A stretch of 64,000 nt of DNA. Origin: Streptomyces nigrescens (GTDB lineage: Bacteria; Actinomycetota; Actinomycetes; Streptomycetales; Streptomycetaceae). Shown piece after piece: positions 42,886 to 52,028 of this stretch; the first letter of the stretch is position 1, and every line of letters begins with the position of its first letter. The stretch is taken from contig AP026073.1 in the NCBI GenBank assembly GCA_024349765.1, forward strand, positions 3,410,001-3,474,000, given 5' to 3'. A model generated the notes under the pieces. That model made no database searches and was not told the origin of the DNA. It worked only from the letters and a program-made list of their open reading frames with translations. A program made the position numbers and the translations under genes.

Positions 42886-43749
42886 TCAACCCACCGGTGA
42901 ACCTTCCTGAGCCCAGGCAGACAGCAGATGGAGGGCGGTCTCGGAGGGGGAGCCCTCCTCGACCGTGTGGGCGATCAGGGCCTGGTCCGGGTCGTCGGGG
43001 AGGCGCAGGGTTTCGAAGCCGAGGTCCAGCTTGCCGACCACGGGATGGAGGTAGGTGTACCGCCCGTGGGTCTTGTCCTTGAGCTCGTGTTCTGCCCAGG
43101 CCTCCCGGAACTCTGGGCTGGCGTCGCAGAGTTCGTCCAGCAGGTCCGCCGTGCGCGGGTCATCGGGGTGGCGTCCCGCATCGAGTCTGAGGTAGGCGGC
43201 CACATCGCCGGCCTTGCCGCGCCAGTCGGCGTACAGGCTGCGCATCCCCTCGTCCAGGAACACCAGGCGGGCCAGGTTCCGCTGCCGCGGTGGCAGGGCA
43301 CCGAAATCGGTGATCAGCGCTGCGGCAAGGCGGTTCCAGGCCAGGACATCGGTGTTCCGCCCGACGATGTAGGCCGGGACGTCGGCTGCCGAATCCAGCA
43401 GCCGGCGCAGCCCGGGCCGTACCTGCTGGGGCTGGGCGGCTGCTTCCGTGCGGTCCGATTCGGACCAGGGGCGTGCCAGCCGGTAGAGGTGCTCGCGCTC
43501 CACGGCGTCCAGGCGCAGGGCGCGGGCGACCGCGTCCAGGACCGCCTCGGAGAAGTGGAGGGTACGGCCCTGCTCCAGCCGGACGTAGTGGTCCACGCTC
43601 ACCCCGGCCAGCTGGGCCAGTTCCTCCCTGCGGAGCCCGGGGACCCGGCGACGGCCTCCGTAGTGCGGCAGCCCCAGGCTCTCCGGTCGCAGTCGGGCGC
43701 GGCGGGATCGCAGGAACTCACCCAGTTCTGCACGTCTGTCCAATGGCAT
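42886..43749 (-). CDS. XRE-family regulator, MmyB-like ligand domain
   Basis: 287 aa from ATG 43749. HTH: GELFLRSRRARLRP-type start (LGEFLRSRRARLRPE), RRVPGLRREELAQLAGVSVDHYVRLEQGR. The following MmyB/MLTR domain shows PAYIVGRNTDVLAWNRLAAAL, NLARLVFLDEGMRSLYADW and GKLDLGFETLRLPDDPDQAL. This family commonly controls an adjacent short-chain or aldo/keto reductase gene, as here, where the divergent neighbour at 43934 is an aldo/keto reductase. Confidence 0.92.
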   Translation of the reverse strand: MPLDRRAELGEFLRSRRARLRPESLGLPHYGGRRRVPGLRREELAQLAGVSVDHYVRLEQGRTLHFSEAVLDAVARALRLDAVEREHLYRLARPWSESDRTEAAAQPQQVRPGLRRLLDSAADVPAYIVGRNTDVLAWNRLAAALITDFGALPPRQRNLARLVFLDEGMRSLYADWRGKAGDVAAYLRLDAGRHPDDPRTADLLDELCDASPEFREAWAEHELKDKTHGRYTYLHPVVGKLDLGFETLRLPDDPDQALIAHTVEEGSPSETALHLLSAWAQEGSPVG

Positions 43750-43933
43750 GGGGCAAGTATCCCCGCCCCGCTCCCGCCCGCGGCCCCGCAAGCCTGGTCA
43801 TGCCGTGCCCAGGCACCGGCAGGCCCTGGGTGGGGCGTCCGCGGGCGACGACAGTGGTGGGCACCGGAAAGGTTCCGGTCCACCGGTTGCCCCGCGGCAC
43901 CTGGTGATCCGCTCTCACGGGGAGTTCTCCGAC

Positions 43934-44992
43934 ATGACAACCCACCACGACCTGCCGACCGTTCCCCTCGGCAGCACCGGCATGGACATCACCCGCCTCG
44001 GCTTCGGCTCGTGGGCGGTGGCGGGTTCCGGATGGCACTTCGGCTGGGGTGCCACCGACGATGCCGAGTCGATCGCCGCGATCCGCCACGCCGTCGATTC
44101 CGGTGTCAACTGGATCGACACCGCCGCCGTGTACGGACTCGGTCATGCCGAGGAACTGGTCGGCAAGGCCGTCGCCGGCCTGTCCGACGCCGAGCGCCCG
44201 TACGTCTTCACCAAGGTCGGGCTGGTCTGGGATCCGGCCGACCCGCACGCCGCACCCCGGCGGAGCATGAGGCCCGACAGTGTGCGCCGGGAGATCGAGG
44301 ACTCACTGCGGCGCCTCGGCGTCGAGCGCATCGACCTGTACCAGGTGCACTGGCCGGACACCGGCGCGTCCCTGGAGTACGCCGGTGACGGCAGCGGCGC
44401 CGTTTCGCCGAACGCCACTCCGCTGGAGGAGTACTGGCAGGTCATGGCCGACCTGAAGAAGGAGGGCAAGGTCCGAGCGATCGGACTGTCCAACCACTCG
44501 CCCGAGCAGCTTCAGGCCGCCGAGCAGATCGCCCCTGTCGACGTCATCCAGCCGCCGTTCTCGGCCATCAACCGCTCCGCCGCACCCGAGATCGCCTGGG
44601 CCCGCGCCCACGGCACCGGCGTGATCGTCTACTCCCCGCTCCAGTCCGGGCTGCTCACCGGCGCCTTCTCCGCCGAACGCGCCGCGAACCTGTCCGCCGA
44701 TGACTGGCGCTCTTCGCACCACGACTTCACCACGGGGCTGGCGGCCAACCTCCGTCTGGCCGATGCCCTGCGTCCCGTCGCCGAGCGGCACGGTGCCTCC
44801 GTTGCCGAGGTGGCCCTCGCCTGGGTACTGGCCTGGCCCGGTATCACCGGGGCCATTGTCGGTGCCCGCCAACCCGCCCAGGTCGACGGCTGGATCGGGG
44901 CGGGCGCCGTCCACCTGACCCCGGCCGACCTCGACGAGATCACCGCCGCGATCAGCCGCTCCGGTGCGGGAACCGGCCCCGCCCGCCCGTAA
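43934..44992 (+). CDS. Aldo/keto reductase
   Basis: 352 aa. The NADPH-dependent AKR barrel has the tetrad positions readable: NWIDTAAVYGLGHAEE (Asp, Tyr), YVFTKVGL (Lys), DLYQVHWPD (His). IGLSNHSPEQL and VIVYSPLQSGLLTG are also typical. It is divergent from the MmyB-like regulator and followed after 28 bases by a monooxygenase-domain gene, forming a likely two-gene operon controlled by that regulator. Substrate unknown. Confidence 0.92.
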   Translation: MTTHHDLPTVPLGSTGMDITRLGFGSWAVAGSGWHFGWGATDDAESIAAIRHAVDSGVNWIDTAAVYGLGHAEELVGKAVAGLSDAERPYVFTKVGLVWDPADPHAAPRRSMRPDSVRREIEDSLRRLGVERIDLYQVHWPDTGASLEYAGDGSGAVSPNATPLEEYWQVMADLKKEGKVRAIGLSNHSPEQLQAAEQIAPVDVIQPPFSAINRSAAPEIAWARAHGTGVIVYSPLQSGLLTGAFSAERAANLSADDWRSSHHDFTTGLAANLRLADALRPVAERHGASVAEVALAWVLAWPGITGAIVGARQPAQVDGWIGAGAVHLTPADLDEITAAISRSGAGTGPARP

Positions 44993-45020
44993 CCGTCCAC
45001 CTCATACCAGGAGACCCGTT

Positions 45021-45317
45021 ATGTCCCTCATCGTCGTCGCCGAGTGCCTGGCCGAACCCGGCCAGGAGGACCGCCTTCGCACCGCCTTGGAAGCAATGAT
45101 CGAACCCTCCCTGGAGGAACCCGGCTGCCTGGCCTACCGGCCCTACACCGACCTCAACCAGCCCGCCCGCATGGTGATCGTCGAGGAATGGACGGACCCT
45201 CAGGCCCTCGCCGAACACTTCACCACGCCCCACTTCCACCACGTCAAGCACGTGCTGGACCTGATCCTCGCCGAGCCGATGACGATCCGGAAGCTGACGG
45301 CCGCCGCTGTCGAATGA
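45021..45317 (+). CDS. Antibiotic biosynthesis monooxygenase (ABM)-domain protein
   Basis: 98 aa, a single ABM dimeric alpha-beta barrel: MSLIVVAECLAEPGQEDRL, LEEPGCLAYRPYTDLNQP, MVIVEEWTDPQALAEHFTTPHF. Some members oxidise quinone-forming polyketides without a cofactor; YgiN-type relatives act on quinols. ATG 45021 follows AGGAGA, 28 bases after the aldo/keto reductase, so co-expression is expected. Not evidence for antibiotic synthesis in itself. Confidence 0.85.
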   Translation: MSLIVVAECLAEPGQEDRLRTALEAMIEPSLEEPGCLAYRPYTDLNQPARMVIVEEWTDPQALAEHFTTPHFHHVKHVLDLILAEPMTIRKLTAAAVE

Positions 45318-45341
45318 CGCGCCGCCGGGCATGAGGCCCCT

Positions 45342-45923
45342 TCAGTCCTCCTCCTCGCCCTCCTCGCCCTCCTCGTCCTCCTCCTGATCCAGCTCCATCC
45401 GACGGAGCTCCTCATAGACAGCCGTGCCCGGCTTCGCCACGTACACCTCGAAGCCCGACCAGTCGAAGTCGTGGTTCTCGCGGAAGAACAGGTTGGCGAT
45501 GCTGTCGTTGATCTCGACGCCGGCCACATGGAGGGCCGGTATGCGGAAGGGCTTTTCACGCGGCCACGGCTCGTCGTCCTCCTCGTCCAGGTGGATGTCG
45601 ATGCCCAGCAGCGGGAGATCGTCGGAGGCGAAGGTCTCGGCATCGGCCAGATAGAGGTGGTCGTAAGGCAGGTCGTGCCCGGTGTAGGGAGCCGCAGCAA
45701 GCACCATGTCGGCGAGCAGGCCCCGGTACTTCTCCTTTCCGACCGGGTTGACGTACGAGGTCGCACGCTCGTAGGCGAAGGGGTCCTCCGAGCCTTCGTC
45801 GAAGGTGACGGGCGTCTCCAGGACCTGCACCAGGCGGTCCCAGCCGGCGGGGTCGGAGAAGTCGGTCCGGAGGACGGGAACGGCGTCCGTGCGGGGCAGC
45901 TTCGGCTTGTGCTCACGATTCAT
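45342..45923 (-). CDS. DUF6924-like hypothetical protein
   Basis: 193 aa from ATG 45923. The N-terminal LPRTDAVPVLRTDFSDPAGWDRLVQVL is the recognisable part of this uncharacterised actinobacterial family. The C-terminus is an extreme acidic run (Glu/Asp for the last 15 residues). No signal or membrane segment. Convergent with the monooxygenase gene. Confidence 0.65.
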   Translation of the reverse strand: MNREHKPKLPRTDAVPVLRTDFSDPAGWDRLVQVLETPVTFDEGSEDPFAYERATSYVNPVGKEKYRGLLADMVLAAAPYTGHDLPYDHLYLADAETFASDDLPLLGIDIHLDEEDDEPWPREKPFRIPALHVAGVEINDSIANLFFRENHDFDWSGFEVYVAKPGTAVYEELRRMELDQEEDEEGEEGEEED

Positions 45924-46024
45924 ACCCCGGACCGTAGCGCCGGGCACTGACAGTACGAGGGGCGCGCGACGGGGGCCCGCGCCGCAGAGTCGCCTGCGGT
46001 GTACCGGAGTTGTGCGCGGCAGCA

Positions 46025-46624
46025 CTACTCGTAGGGCCCGCCCCGAAAGAGGCTGCTCCCGCGCAGACGCGGCCGGTCGTCCCTGCGATGCGCGGCATCA
46101 GACCGCTCATCCGGTGCGGAGCGTTCGGCCAGTGCCCGCAATCTCCCCAGGTCGGCCAGGACTTCGGGGCGGTTGTCGGCCCGCTTCATCCACACGGGAA
46201 GCCTCGGGATCATCGCCATCGTCGGCGAAGCGCGGTGTTGCCGCAGCACGGCGCTGACGTACGCGGCCAGCTCATCGATGTGCTCCTCGTTGTAGGCCCA
46301 CAGGATGTGCCCGACGCAACGGGTCTGCAGCCAGAGCGGCCGCCGGAAGAACGGATCCTCGGTGCCGCCCAGCGCCGCCCCCACCAGGGCGGCGCCCTGC
46401 ACCTCGGCTTGCCATTCGTCGGTGGCCCCGCACGCCGCGCACACGAGACGGCGCGGCATGAACATCAGCTCACTGAAGAACCGAGGCGCCTCAAGGCCCG
46501 GCCTGGGCACGACGAGAGCACGGCCCCCGCACCGCGGGCACACCACAAGAATCCGGCCGGCGAACTGCGCCAGCCACCGCCCCCGGTCGAGGTGACGTAC
46601 CGGACCGCTCGACTCAGACTTCAT
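46025..46624 (-). CDS. Hypothetical protein with zinc-ribbon
   Basis: 199 aa from ATG 46624. One four-cysteine knuckle pair is present: VVCPRCGGRALVV near residue 30 and RRLVCAACGATDEW about 30 residues later, the spacing of a TFIIB-type zinc ribbon. The middle (GTEDPFFRRPLWLQTRCVGHILWAYNEEHIDELAAYVSAVLR) is strongly predicted helical. The C-terminus is Arg/Asp-rich. Function unknown. Confidence 0.65.
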   Translation of the reverse strand: MKSESSGPVRHLDRGRWLAQFAGRILVVCPRCGGRALVVPRPGLEAPRFFSELMFMPRRLVCAACGATDEWQAEVQGAALVGAALGGTEDPFFRRPLWLQTRCVGHILWAYNEEHIDELAAYVSAVLRQHRASPTMAMIPRLPVWMKRADNRPEVLADLGRLRALAERSAPDERSDAAHRRDDRPRLRGSSLFRGGPYE

Positions 46625-46940
46625 GGCGAGCACGATGGCACATGAGCAGCGCGGCCTGGGATTGCGGGCTTTCGCTGCGCGCTTGTGCCGCTGCATGCCA
46701 TGGCAAGCCCAAGCTTGCTTTGGTACGACTCCTGATCCGGGCTGCGTCGTACTGCTCGGCGCGGCAGAAGGCCCTGGGGACGCGGGGGCGGATCGTACGA
46801 TGCGGAAGCCGTACGCCAGTATCGTCCGCTCGGCTGGAGACAGTGAGGTTGTGGACGTGGAGCGCTACGGAGACCTTGAGTACCTGCGCTCTTCGAGGTG
46901 AGTACGAACCACGATGCCTGGGTGGCCCGGGCGGGACAGG
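46625..46940. other. Gene-free stretch
   Basis: Both strands have short open frames here but none with a good ribosome site or recognisable protein pattern. It holds an AT-richer stretch around CCCAAGCTTGCTTTGG (46709-46724) that may contain promoter elements for the divergent neighbours. I see nothing else in it. Confidence 0.5.
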
Positions 46941-47300
46941 ATGGCGGGCATGAACGCACCCGATCCGCATGTCCCTGAGGCGCCCGTGGCGGAGACCGAC
47001 CCGTTCGCGCCGTCCACGTCGGCACTCCGCGGGTTCGCCGCCCTCGGCCTCGTGCTGCTCGTCGTCGCCTACGGGGCGTTCATCATCATCGTCCTCCACC
47101 AGGCCTACAGCGGCGACGGGGCGAGCGGGCCCCTGCTGGATGTGGCCGAGTGGGCGATGGGCCTGTCCGCAATCGTGGGGCTGTCGGCGCTTTGCCTGCC
47201 CGGCGATGTCGTGAGCTACGCAGCGCGACGAGGAGCCGTACGGCTGCAGTACGCGCTGGCCTTCGCCGGTCCCGTGCTGGCGGCCGTCGACTTCGCCTAG
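46941..47300 (+). CDS. Small membrane protein, hypothetical
   Basis: About 119 aa from ATG 46941 (an ATG at 46950 is equally possible). Pro/Asp-rich N-terminus, then helices ALRGFAALGLVLLVVAYGAFIIIVL, AMGLSAIVGLSALCLPG and VRLQYALAFAGPVLAAVDF. Convergent with the ctaD paralogue, 23 bases apart. Family unknown. Confidence 0.6.
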   Translation: MAGMNAPDPHVPEAPVAETDPFAPSTSALRGFAALGLVLLVVAYGAFIIIVLHQAYSGDGASGPLLDVAEWAMGLSAIVGLSALCLPGDVVSYAARRGAVRLQYALAFAGPVLAAVDFA

Positions 47301-47323
47301 GTGTATTGACCCAGGGGCCGCCG

Positions 47324-48817
47324 TCACCTCCTGGACGGGGCCGCGGCGGACCCGTCCGCGGTGGGATGGTGGAGGTCGAAGGCGGGCGATTCGCTGCGGA
47401 TCCGGGGCAGCGAGGTGAAGTTGTGGCGCGGGGGCGGGCAGGAGGTCGCCCATTCCAGGGAGCGGCCGTAGCCCCAGGGATCGTCGCAGCCGACCTCGGT
47501 GCCGTATTTGGCGGTCTTCCAGACGTTGTAGAGGAACGGGAGCAAGGAGAGACCGAGGAGGAAGGAGCCGATGGTGGAGAGGGTGTTGAGGGTGGTGAAG
47601 CCGTCGGCGGCGAGGTAGTCCGCGTACCGGCGGGGCATGCCGGCGGCGCCGAGCCAGTGCTGGACGAGGAAGGTGAGGTGGAAGCCGACGGTCAGGCCAC
47701 CGAAGACGAAGGTGACCAGGAATCCGGTGGCCCACAGCATCGGGGTTTCGAAGGACAGCGAGCCGCGCCACATGGTGCCGACCCAGTTGAAGAACTTCAC
47801 CCCGGTGGGGACGGCGATCAAGAAGGTCATGAAGGAGAAGAACGGCAGCAGGACGCCGCCGGTGACGTACATGTGGTGCGCCCAGACCGTCACCGAGAGG
47901 CCCGCGATCGAGATCGTCGCGGCGATCAGGCCGAGGTAGCCGAACATCGGCTTGCGGGCGAAGACCGGGATGACCTCGGAGACGATGCCGAAGAACGGCA
48001 GGGCGAGGACGTACACCTCGGGGTGGCCGAAGAACCAGAACAGGTGCTGCCACAACAGGGCGCCCCCGTTGGCCGCGTCGAAGACGTGGGAGCCGAACTT
48101 GCGGTCCATCTCCAGGGCGAACAGCGCGGCGGCGAGGACCGGGAAGACCATCAGGATCAGCACCGCGGTCAGCAGCACGTTCCAGGTGAAGATCGGCATC
48201 CGGAACATCGTCAGGCCGGGGGCGCGCATACAGACGATGGTGGTGATGAAGTTGACCGCGCCCAGGATCGAGCCGAATCCGGAGAGTGCCACTCCCATGA
48301 TCCACATGTCGGCGCCCACACCGGGGGAGTGGACGGCGTCGGACAGGGGCGCATAGGCGAACCAGCCGAAGTCCGCGGCGCCCTGCGGGGTGAGGAAGCC
48401 GGCCGCGGCGACCAGCGAGCCGAACAGGAACAGCCAGAAGGCGAGCATGTTCAGCCGAGGGAAGGCCACATCGGGGGCGCCGATCTGGAGCGGCATCAGC
48501 CAGTTGGCGAAGCCGGTGAACAGCGGCATGGCGAACAGCAGCAGCATCACCGAACCGTGCATGGTGAACGCCTGGTTGAACTGCTCGTTGGAGAGGATCT
48601 GGGTGCCGGGGCGGGCCAGTTCGGCACGCATCAGCAGGGCCATCAGACCGCCGACGAGGAAGAAGGCGAACGCCGAGACGAGGTAGAGCGTGCCGATCTG
48701 CTTGTGGTCGGTGGTCGTGAGCCACTGCACCACCTTGCGCCGGCGCGGCGGCCGGACCGTGACCCGGCGGCGCAGCGGTTCCCTGACCGCCGACGTCCGT
48801 ACTTCCCCATCATCCAC
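47324..48817 (-). CDS. Cytochrome c oxidase subunit I paralogue lacking helix X
   Basis: 497 aa from GTG 48817; streptomycete CtaD is normally about 560-580. Retained: heme a ligand His87 (FTMHGSVM), CuB ligands His265 with crosslink Tyr269 (GHPEVYV) and His314-His315 (WAHHMY). Between Thr376 and Val377 (about 47687-47692) the roughly 64 residues that normally hold the DxxFVVAHFHYV segment are absent, so GGLT runs straight into [12 protein letters not shown]. That removes helix X and both of its heme-ligand histidines while keeping the frame. The C-terminal [21 protein letters not shown] is intact. It has no ctaC or ctaE neighbour. Catalytic oxidase function is not expected; it may be a pseudogene. 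Confidence 0.9.
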   Translation of the reverse strand: MDDGEVRTSAVREPLRRRVTVRPPRRRKVVQWLTTTDHKQIGTLYLVSAFAFFLVGGLMALLMRAELARPGTQILSNEQFNQAFTMHGSVMLLLFAMPLFTGFANWLMPLQIGAPDVAFPRLNMLAFWLFLFGSLVAAAGFLTPQGAADFGWFAYAPLSDAVHSPGVGADMWIMGVALSGFGSILGAVNFITTIVCMRAPGLTMFRMPIFTWNVLLTAVLILMVFPVLAAALFALEMDRKFGSHVFDAANGGALLWQHLFWFFGHPEVYVLALPFFGIVSEVIPVFARKPMFGYLGLIAATISIAGLSVTVWAHHMYVTGGVLLPFFSFMTFLIAVPTGVKFFNWVGTMWRGSLSFETPMLWATGFLVTFVFGGLTVGFHLTFLVQHWLGAAGMPRRYADYLAADGFTTLNTLSTIGSFLLGLSLLPFLYNVWKTAKYGTEVGCDDPWGYGRSLEWATSCPPPRHNFTSLPRIRSESPAFDLHHPTADGSAAAPSRR

Positions 48818-49035
48818 GGTGCTGTGTCCTCCTCCATCGCGGAAACGCGAACCGCTTCGTCAGCCGGGTCGTCAGCTGGGCCCTCAGCCAGGCTGTGAAC
48901 CGGGCCTCGAACCGGGCCATGCATCGGGGCCGTGACCCGGGCGGGAACGGCCGGAGCCGGGAAGAGCCATGGACACGGGGGAGACCGGCCCTTCCCGGCG
49001 GACACATCGTCAGCCGGGACCCGTTGCGGCCTTCA

Positions 49036-49049
49036 GGGCCGAACGGCCC
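49036..49049. promoter_or_regulatory. DosR/DevR-like box A
   Basis: GGGCCGAACGGCCC (with A/T flanks, 49035-49050) has the GGGxC-N4-GxCCC layout of DosR boxes. It sits in the 387-base gap between the divergent ctaD paralogue and the DevS-type kinase, 155 bases before the kinase ATG. The rest of the gap (48880-48950) holds degenerate ACCGGGCC repeats and no gene. Confidence 0.7.
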
Positions 49050-49204
49050 TCCTTCGCACGGCAACCGGCCCTCGCAGGGGCGGGACGGTCGGCCCCTGTG
49101 CAGGCCCCTGCGGATGGCCGGACGGCATCGGTGCCCGCCGGTGCTCCGGCGCTGATCCCGTACGCTGCCGCACAGACGTACGGGATCTTTGGAGCAGCAC
49201 GGTC

Positions 49205-51028
49205 ATGTCCGAATCGCAGCAGTACGCACCGGTCGCCGGCGGTCCGCGCGGGCCGCAGCTCCACGAGCCGGACCGGATGCGCAGCCTGCTCGACGCCGTG
49301 ATGAGCCTGGGGCGGGGGCTCGAACTCCCACAGGTGCTCAGGGGCATCGTGGAGGCGGCGGTCACCCTCACCGACGCGGAATACGGGGCGCTCGGCGTCG
49401 TCGGGGACGGTCAGCTGTCGCAGTTCCTGCCCGTGGGGATGTCCGACGAGCTCATCGGGCTGATCGGCCGGACGCCGTGCGGCCGCGGCATCCTCGGGGA
49501 GCTGATCCGCAACCCGGCGCCGCTGCGGCTCACCGACCTGACCAGGCATCCGCACAGCTATGGCTTTCCGGCCAACCATCCGCCGATGAGGACCTTCCTC
49601 GGGGTGCCGGTCCGGGTCCGCGACGAGGTGTTCGGCAATCTCTACCTCACCGAGAAGCGGGGCGGCGGCGCGTTCGACGCGGACGACGAGGCCGTGTTGA
49701 CCACGCTGTCCACCGCGGCGGGAGTGGCGATCGACAACGCCCGCATGTACCACGAGAGCCGCCGCCGCGAACGGTGGCTCGAGGCGCTGGGTGAGATCAC
49801 CCGCAGTCTGCTGTCCGGCACCGATGCCGACGAGGTGCTGCGGCTGATCGCGGAGCGCGCGCAGGAGGTCGCGGGCGCGGACTGTGCGGCGGTCCTGCTC
49901 CCGGCCTCCGCGCCTGTGCCTGTGTCTGCGTCTGCGTCTGCGTCTGCGTCGTCCGTGTCCGTGTCCGTGCCCGCGTCCGCGGATCGGCTGACGGTGGCGG
50001 TGGCGTGCGGTACGGGCGCGAGCCGGATCCTCGGGCTGGCCGTGCCGGTTGACGGTTCCCTGCCCGGGATGGCCGTCCGCGGCGGCCGGCCGGTGGTCAG
50101 CGCCGACCTACGGTCCGACCCACGGGCGTATCCGCTCGGCCCCGACGCGGGTGGGAACGGGGCGGTGAAGCCGTCCGCGGAGAAGCCGTCCGCGGGGGAG
50201 GAGGTGAACGGCGACGCGCTGAGTGGGGACCGTGGAGAGGCCGACGGACCGACGGTCGCGGTTCCGCTGCAGGTGGACGCCGGCTGTGGTGCACTGCGGC
50301 TGAGCCGCCTGGCCGGGCGGCCCGCCTTCGACGACGCCGAGGTCACCCTGATATCGGGCTTCGCCGACCAGGCCGTGATCGCCCTGGAACTCGCCCGCCG
50401 ACGGGCCGAGTCCGAGGAGCTGACGGTCCTTCATGACCGTGACCGGATCGCCCGGGACCTGCACGACCTCGCCATTCAGCGACTGTTCGCCACCGGCATC
50501 ACCCTGCAGAGCGCGACCCGGCTGATCGACCGCCCGGAGGCCGCCGAACGGGTCGGCCGCGCGGTCAACGACCTGGACACCACCATCAAGATCATCCGCT
50601 CCACCATCTTCGGACTGCGCACCACCGGGGACGGCAAGGACGGCCGCGGTCTGCGCCGTGACGTGACCGAGGTCGTGCAACGGGCGGCCGGCCCGCTCGG
50701 CTTCACCCCGGCGCTTCGGATCGACGGCCCGGTGGACGCAGCGGTCCCGGAGAACCTGACCCCGCACCTCCTGGCAGTGACCGCCGAGGCCCTCAGCAAC
50801 GCCGCCCGGCACGCCGATGCCCACCACCTGGACGTGACGCTGTCGGTGACCGCGGACACGGTGACGCTGACGGTGGCGGACGACGGGACGGGTGTCGGGG
50901 ACGCACCACACACCGGAGGGCTGGCCAACATGCGGGCCCGCGCGGAGATGCACGGTGGTCGGCTCGCCGTCGAACGGCCGGAGGATGGTGGCACCCGCAT
51001 CGTCTGGCGGGTGCCGCTGTCCGACTGA
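49205..51028 (+). CDS. DevS/DosS-type GAF sensor histidine kinase
   Basis: About 607 aa, no membrane helix. The first GAF domain has the DevS-like run SYGFPANHPPMRTFLGVPVRVRDEVFGNLYLTEK; the His in NHPPM corresponds by motif to the heme-ligand region of mycobacterial DevS. The second GAF (VAGADCAAVLL ... VPLQVDAGCGALRLSRL) contains a low-complexity insert encoded by hexanucleotide repeats. The dimerisation box LHDRDRIARDLHDLAIQRLFATG has His420, and the HATPase part is EALSNAARHADA, DDGTGVGD, GGLANMRARAEMHGG. Likely senses O2, NO or redox state and phosphorylates the regulator encoded at 51113-51859. Confidence 0.92.
   Translation: MSESQQYAPVAGGPRGPQLHEPDRMRSLLDAVMSLGRGLELPQVLRGIVEAAVTLTDAEYGALGVVGDGQLSQFLPVGMSDELIGLIGRTPCGRGILGELIRNPAPLRLTDLTRHPHSYGFPANHPPMRTFLGVPVRVRDEVFGNLYLTEKRGGGAFDADDEAVLTTLSTAAGVAIDNARMYHESRRRERWLEALGEITRSLLSGTDADEVLRLIAERAQEVAGADCAAVLLPASAPVPVSASASASASSVSVSVPASADRLTVAVACGTGASRILGLAVPVDGSLPGMAVRGGRPVVSADLRSDPRAYPLGPDAGGNGAVKPSAEKPSAGEEVNGDALSGDRGEADGPTVAVPLQVDAGCGALRLSRLAGRPAFDDAEVTLISGFADQAVIALELARRRAESEELTVLHDRDRIARDLHDLAIQRLFATGITLQSATRLIDRPEAAERVGRAVNDLDTTIKIIRSTIFGLRTTGDGKDGRGLRRDVTEVVQRAAGPLGFTPALRIDGPVDAAVPENLTPHLLAVTAEALSNAARHADAHHLDVTLSVTADTVTLTVADDGTGVGDAPHTGGLANMRARAEMHGGRLAVERPEDGGTRIVWRVPLSD
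49913..49978 (+). repeat. In-frame hexanucleotide repeats within the DevS-type gene
   Basis: TCTGCG is repeated four times exactly at 49925-49948, flanked by TGTGCC/TCCGTG variants, encoding alternating Ser-Ala and Ser-Val. Units are multiples of three, so slippage changes linker length without a frameshift. Confidence 0.75.
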
Positions 51029-51112
51029 CCCGAACGGTTCCGGCGCCGGCCGCGGCCGGCGCGGGTGGCGGGCTCACCGTCCGACAGCGCCTCGGGGCTC
51101 CCGGTGCCGCGG

Positions 51113-51859
51113 TCACGGCCGTGGTCCCTTCAGTCGTTCGACGACCATCGCCGCCTGGACCCGGCGGCCCACCCCCAGCTTCGACAGGATCGCGGACACC
51201 CGGTTCTTGACCGTCTTCTCGGACAGGAACAGCCGGTCCGCGATCTGACGGTTCGTCAGCCCGAGGCCGATCAGGTCCAGCACCTCCCGTTCGCGCGGCG
51301 AGAGCCGGTCGAGTTCGGACGGCTCTGCCTCCGCTCCCGCGCCGGCCGACTGGCACCGGCCCGGGTCGCGCAGTCGCTCCATCACCCGCGTCGCGGTGCG
51401 CGGATCCAACATCGACTGCCCCGCCGCGACCGTACGGACCGCATGCACCAGCGCAGAGCCGTCGATCTGCTTGAGCACATAGCCGGCCGCCCCGGCCATG
51501 ATGGCGTCGAACAGCGCCTCGTCGTCATCGAAGGACGTCAGCATCAGACAGGCGAGATCCGGCACGCGAGCCCGTAATTCCCGGCAGACCACGATCCCTT
51601 CGTGGTCGCTGTCGGGCCCGTCGGTGCCGCCCAGCCGGACGTCGAGGACGGCGACCTGCGGCCGGACCGCCGGCACCCGGGCGAGGGCCTGCCGGGCGTC
51701 CCCCGCCTCCCCGACGACCACGATGTCCTCCTCCGCCTCCAACAGGTCCCGCACACCGCGGCGGACGACCTCGTGGTCGTCGAGGATGAAGACGCGCAGC
51801 GGCGTGTCCGGGGCGGCGGCGGGCGTGCCGGGGGCAGGGTGGACGGGCTGGTGGTTCAT
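51113..51859 (-). CDS. DevR/NarL-type response regulator
   Basis: 248 aa from ATG 51859. Receiver: RVFILDDHE, phospho-acceptor Asp73 in VAVLDVRLGG, TSFDDDEALF and YVLKQIDG. LuxR-type HTH: LSPREREVLDLIGLGLTNRQIADRLFLSEKTVKNRVSAILSKLGV. The C-terminal layout is like DevR/DosR. It is convergent with the kinase gene and divergent from the flavohemoglobin gene, and box B lies 85 bases before its start, so autoregulation and activation of the globin are expected. Confidence 0.93.
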   Translation of the reverse strand: MNHQPVHPAPGTPAAAPDTPLRVFILDDHEVVRRGVRDLLEAEEDIVVVGEAGDARQALARVPAVRPQVAVLDVRLGGTDGPDSDHEGIVVCRELRARVPDLACLMLTSFDDDEALFDAIMAGAAGYVLKQIDGSALVHAVRTVAAGQSMLDPRTATRVMERLRDPGRCQSAGAGAEAEPSELDRLSPREREVLDLIGLGLTNRQIADRLFLSEKTVKNRVSAILSKLGVGRRVQAAMVVERLKGPRP

Positions 51860-51943
51860 GGACTCTCGCTCTGTGGTTCTCGCGGATCGACGGGGCGCAA
51901 CGGTCCCGACCACGAGGTTCGTCGGGCCCGGCGGCCGGCGCAA

Positions 51944-51957
51944 GGGCCGAACGGCCC
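51944..51957. promoter_or_regulatory. DosR/DevR-like box B
   Basis: The same 14-mer as box A, GGGCCGAACGGCCC, 72 bases before the flavohemoglobin ATG and 85 before the devR-like start. A weaker related sequence, GGGCCCTTCGGGCA at 51968-51981, follows 24 bases later, as in tandem DosR sites. Confidence 0.7.
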
Positions 51958-52028
51958 TGGGGGAGCGGGGCCCTTCGGGCAGGGCAGCACGTTGCGATAC
52001 TGGCGCCCCCGTTCAGGAGGTCGATCCC

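Noticed and set aside
45021-45317. Antibiotic biosynthesis cluster around the ABM-domain gene
   Set aside because: The domain is widespread in housekeeping quinone metabolism and the neighbours are an aldo/keto reductase and hypotheticals.
46625-46940. Possible insertion-element remnant in the gap
   Set aside because: I could not identify a transposase motif or inverted repeats in either strand.
48818-49204. Short plus-strand frames in the ctaD-kinase gap
   Set aside because: They are low-complexity, Arg/Pro-rich and lack ribosome sites; the gap is better read as control sequence with DosR-like box A.
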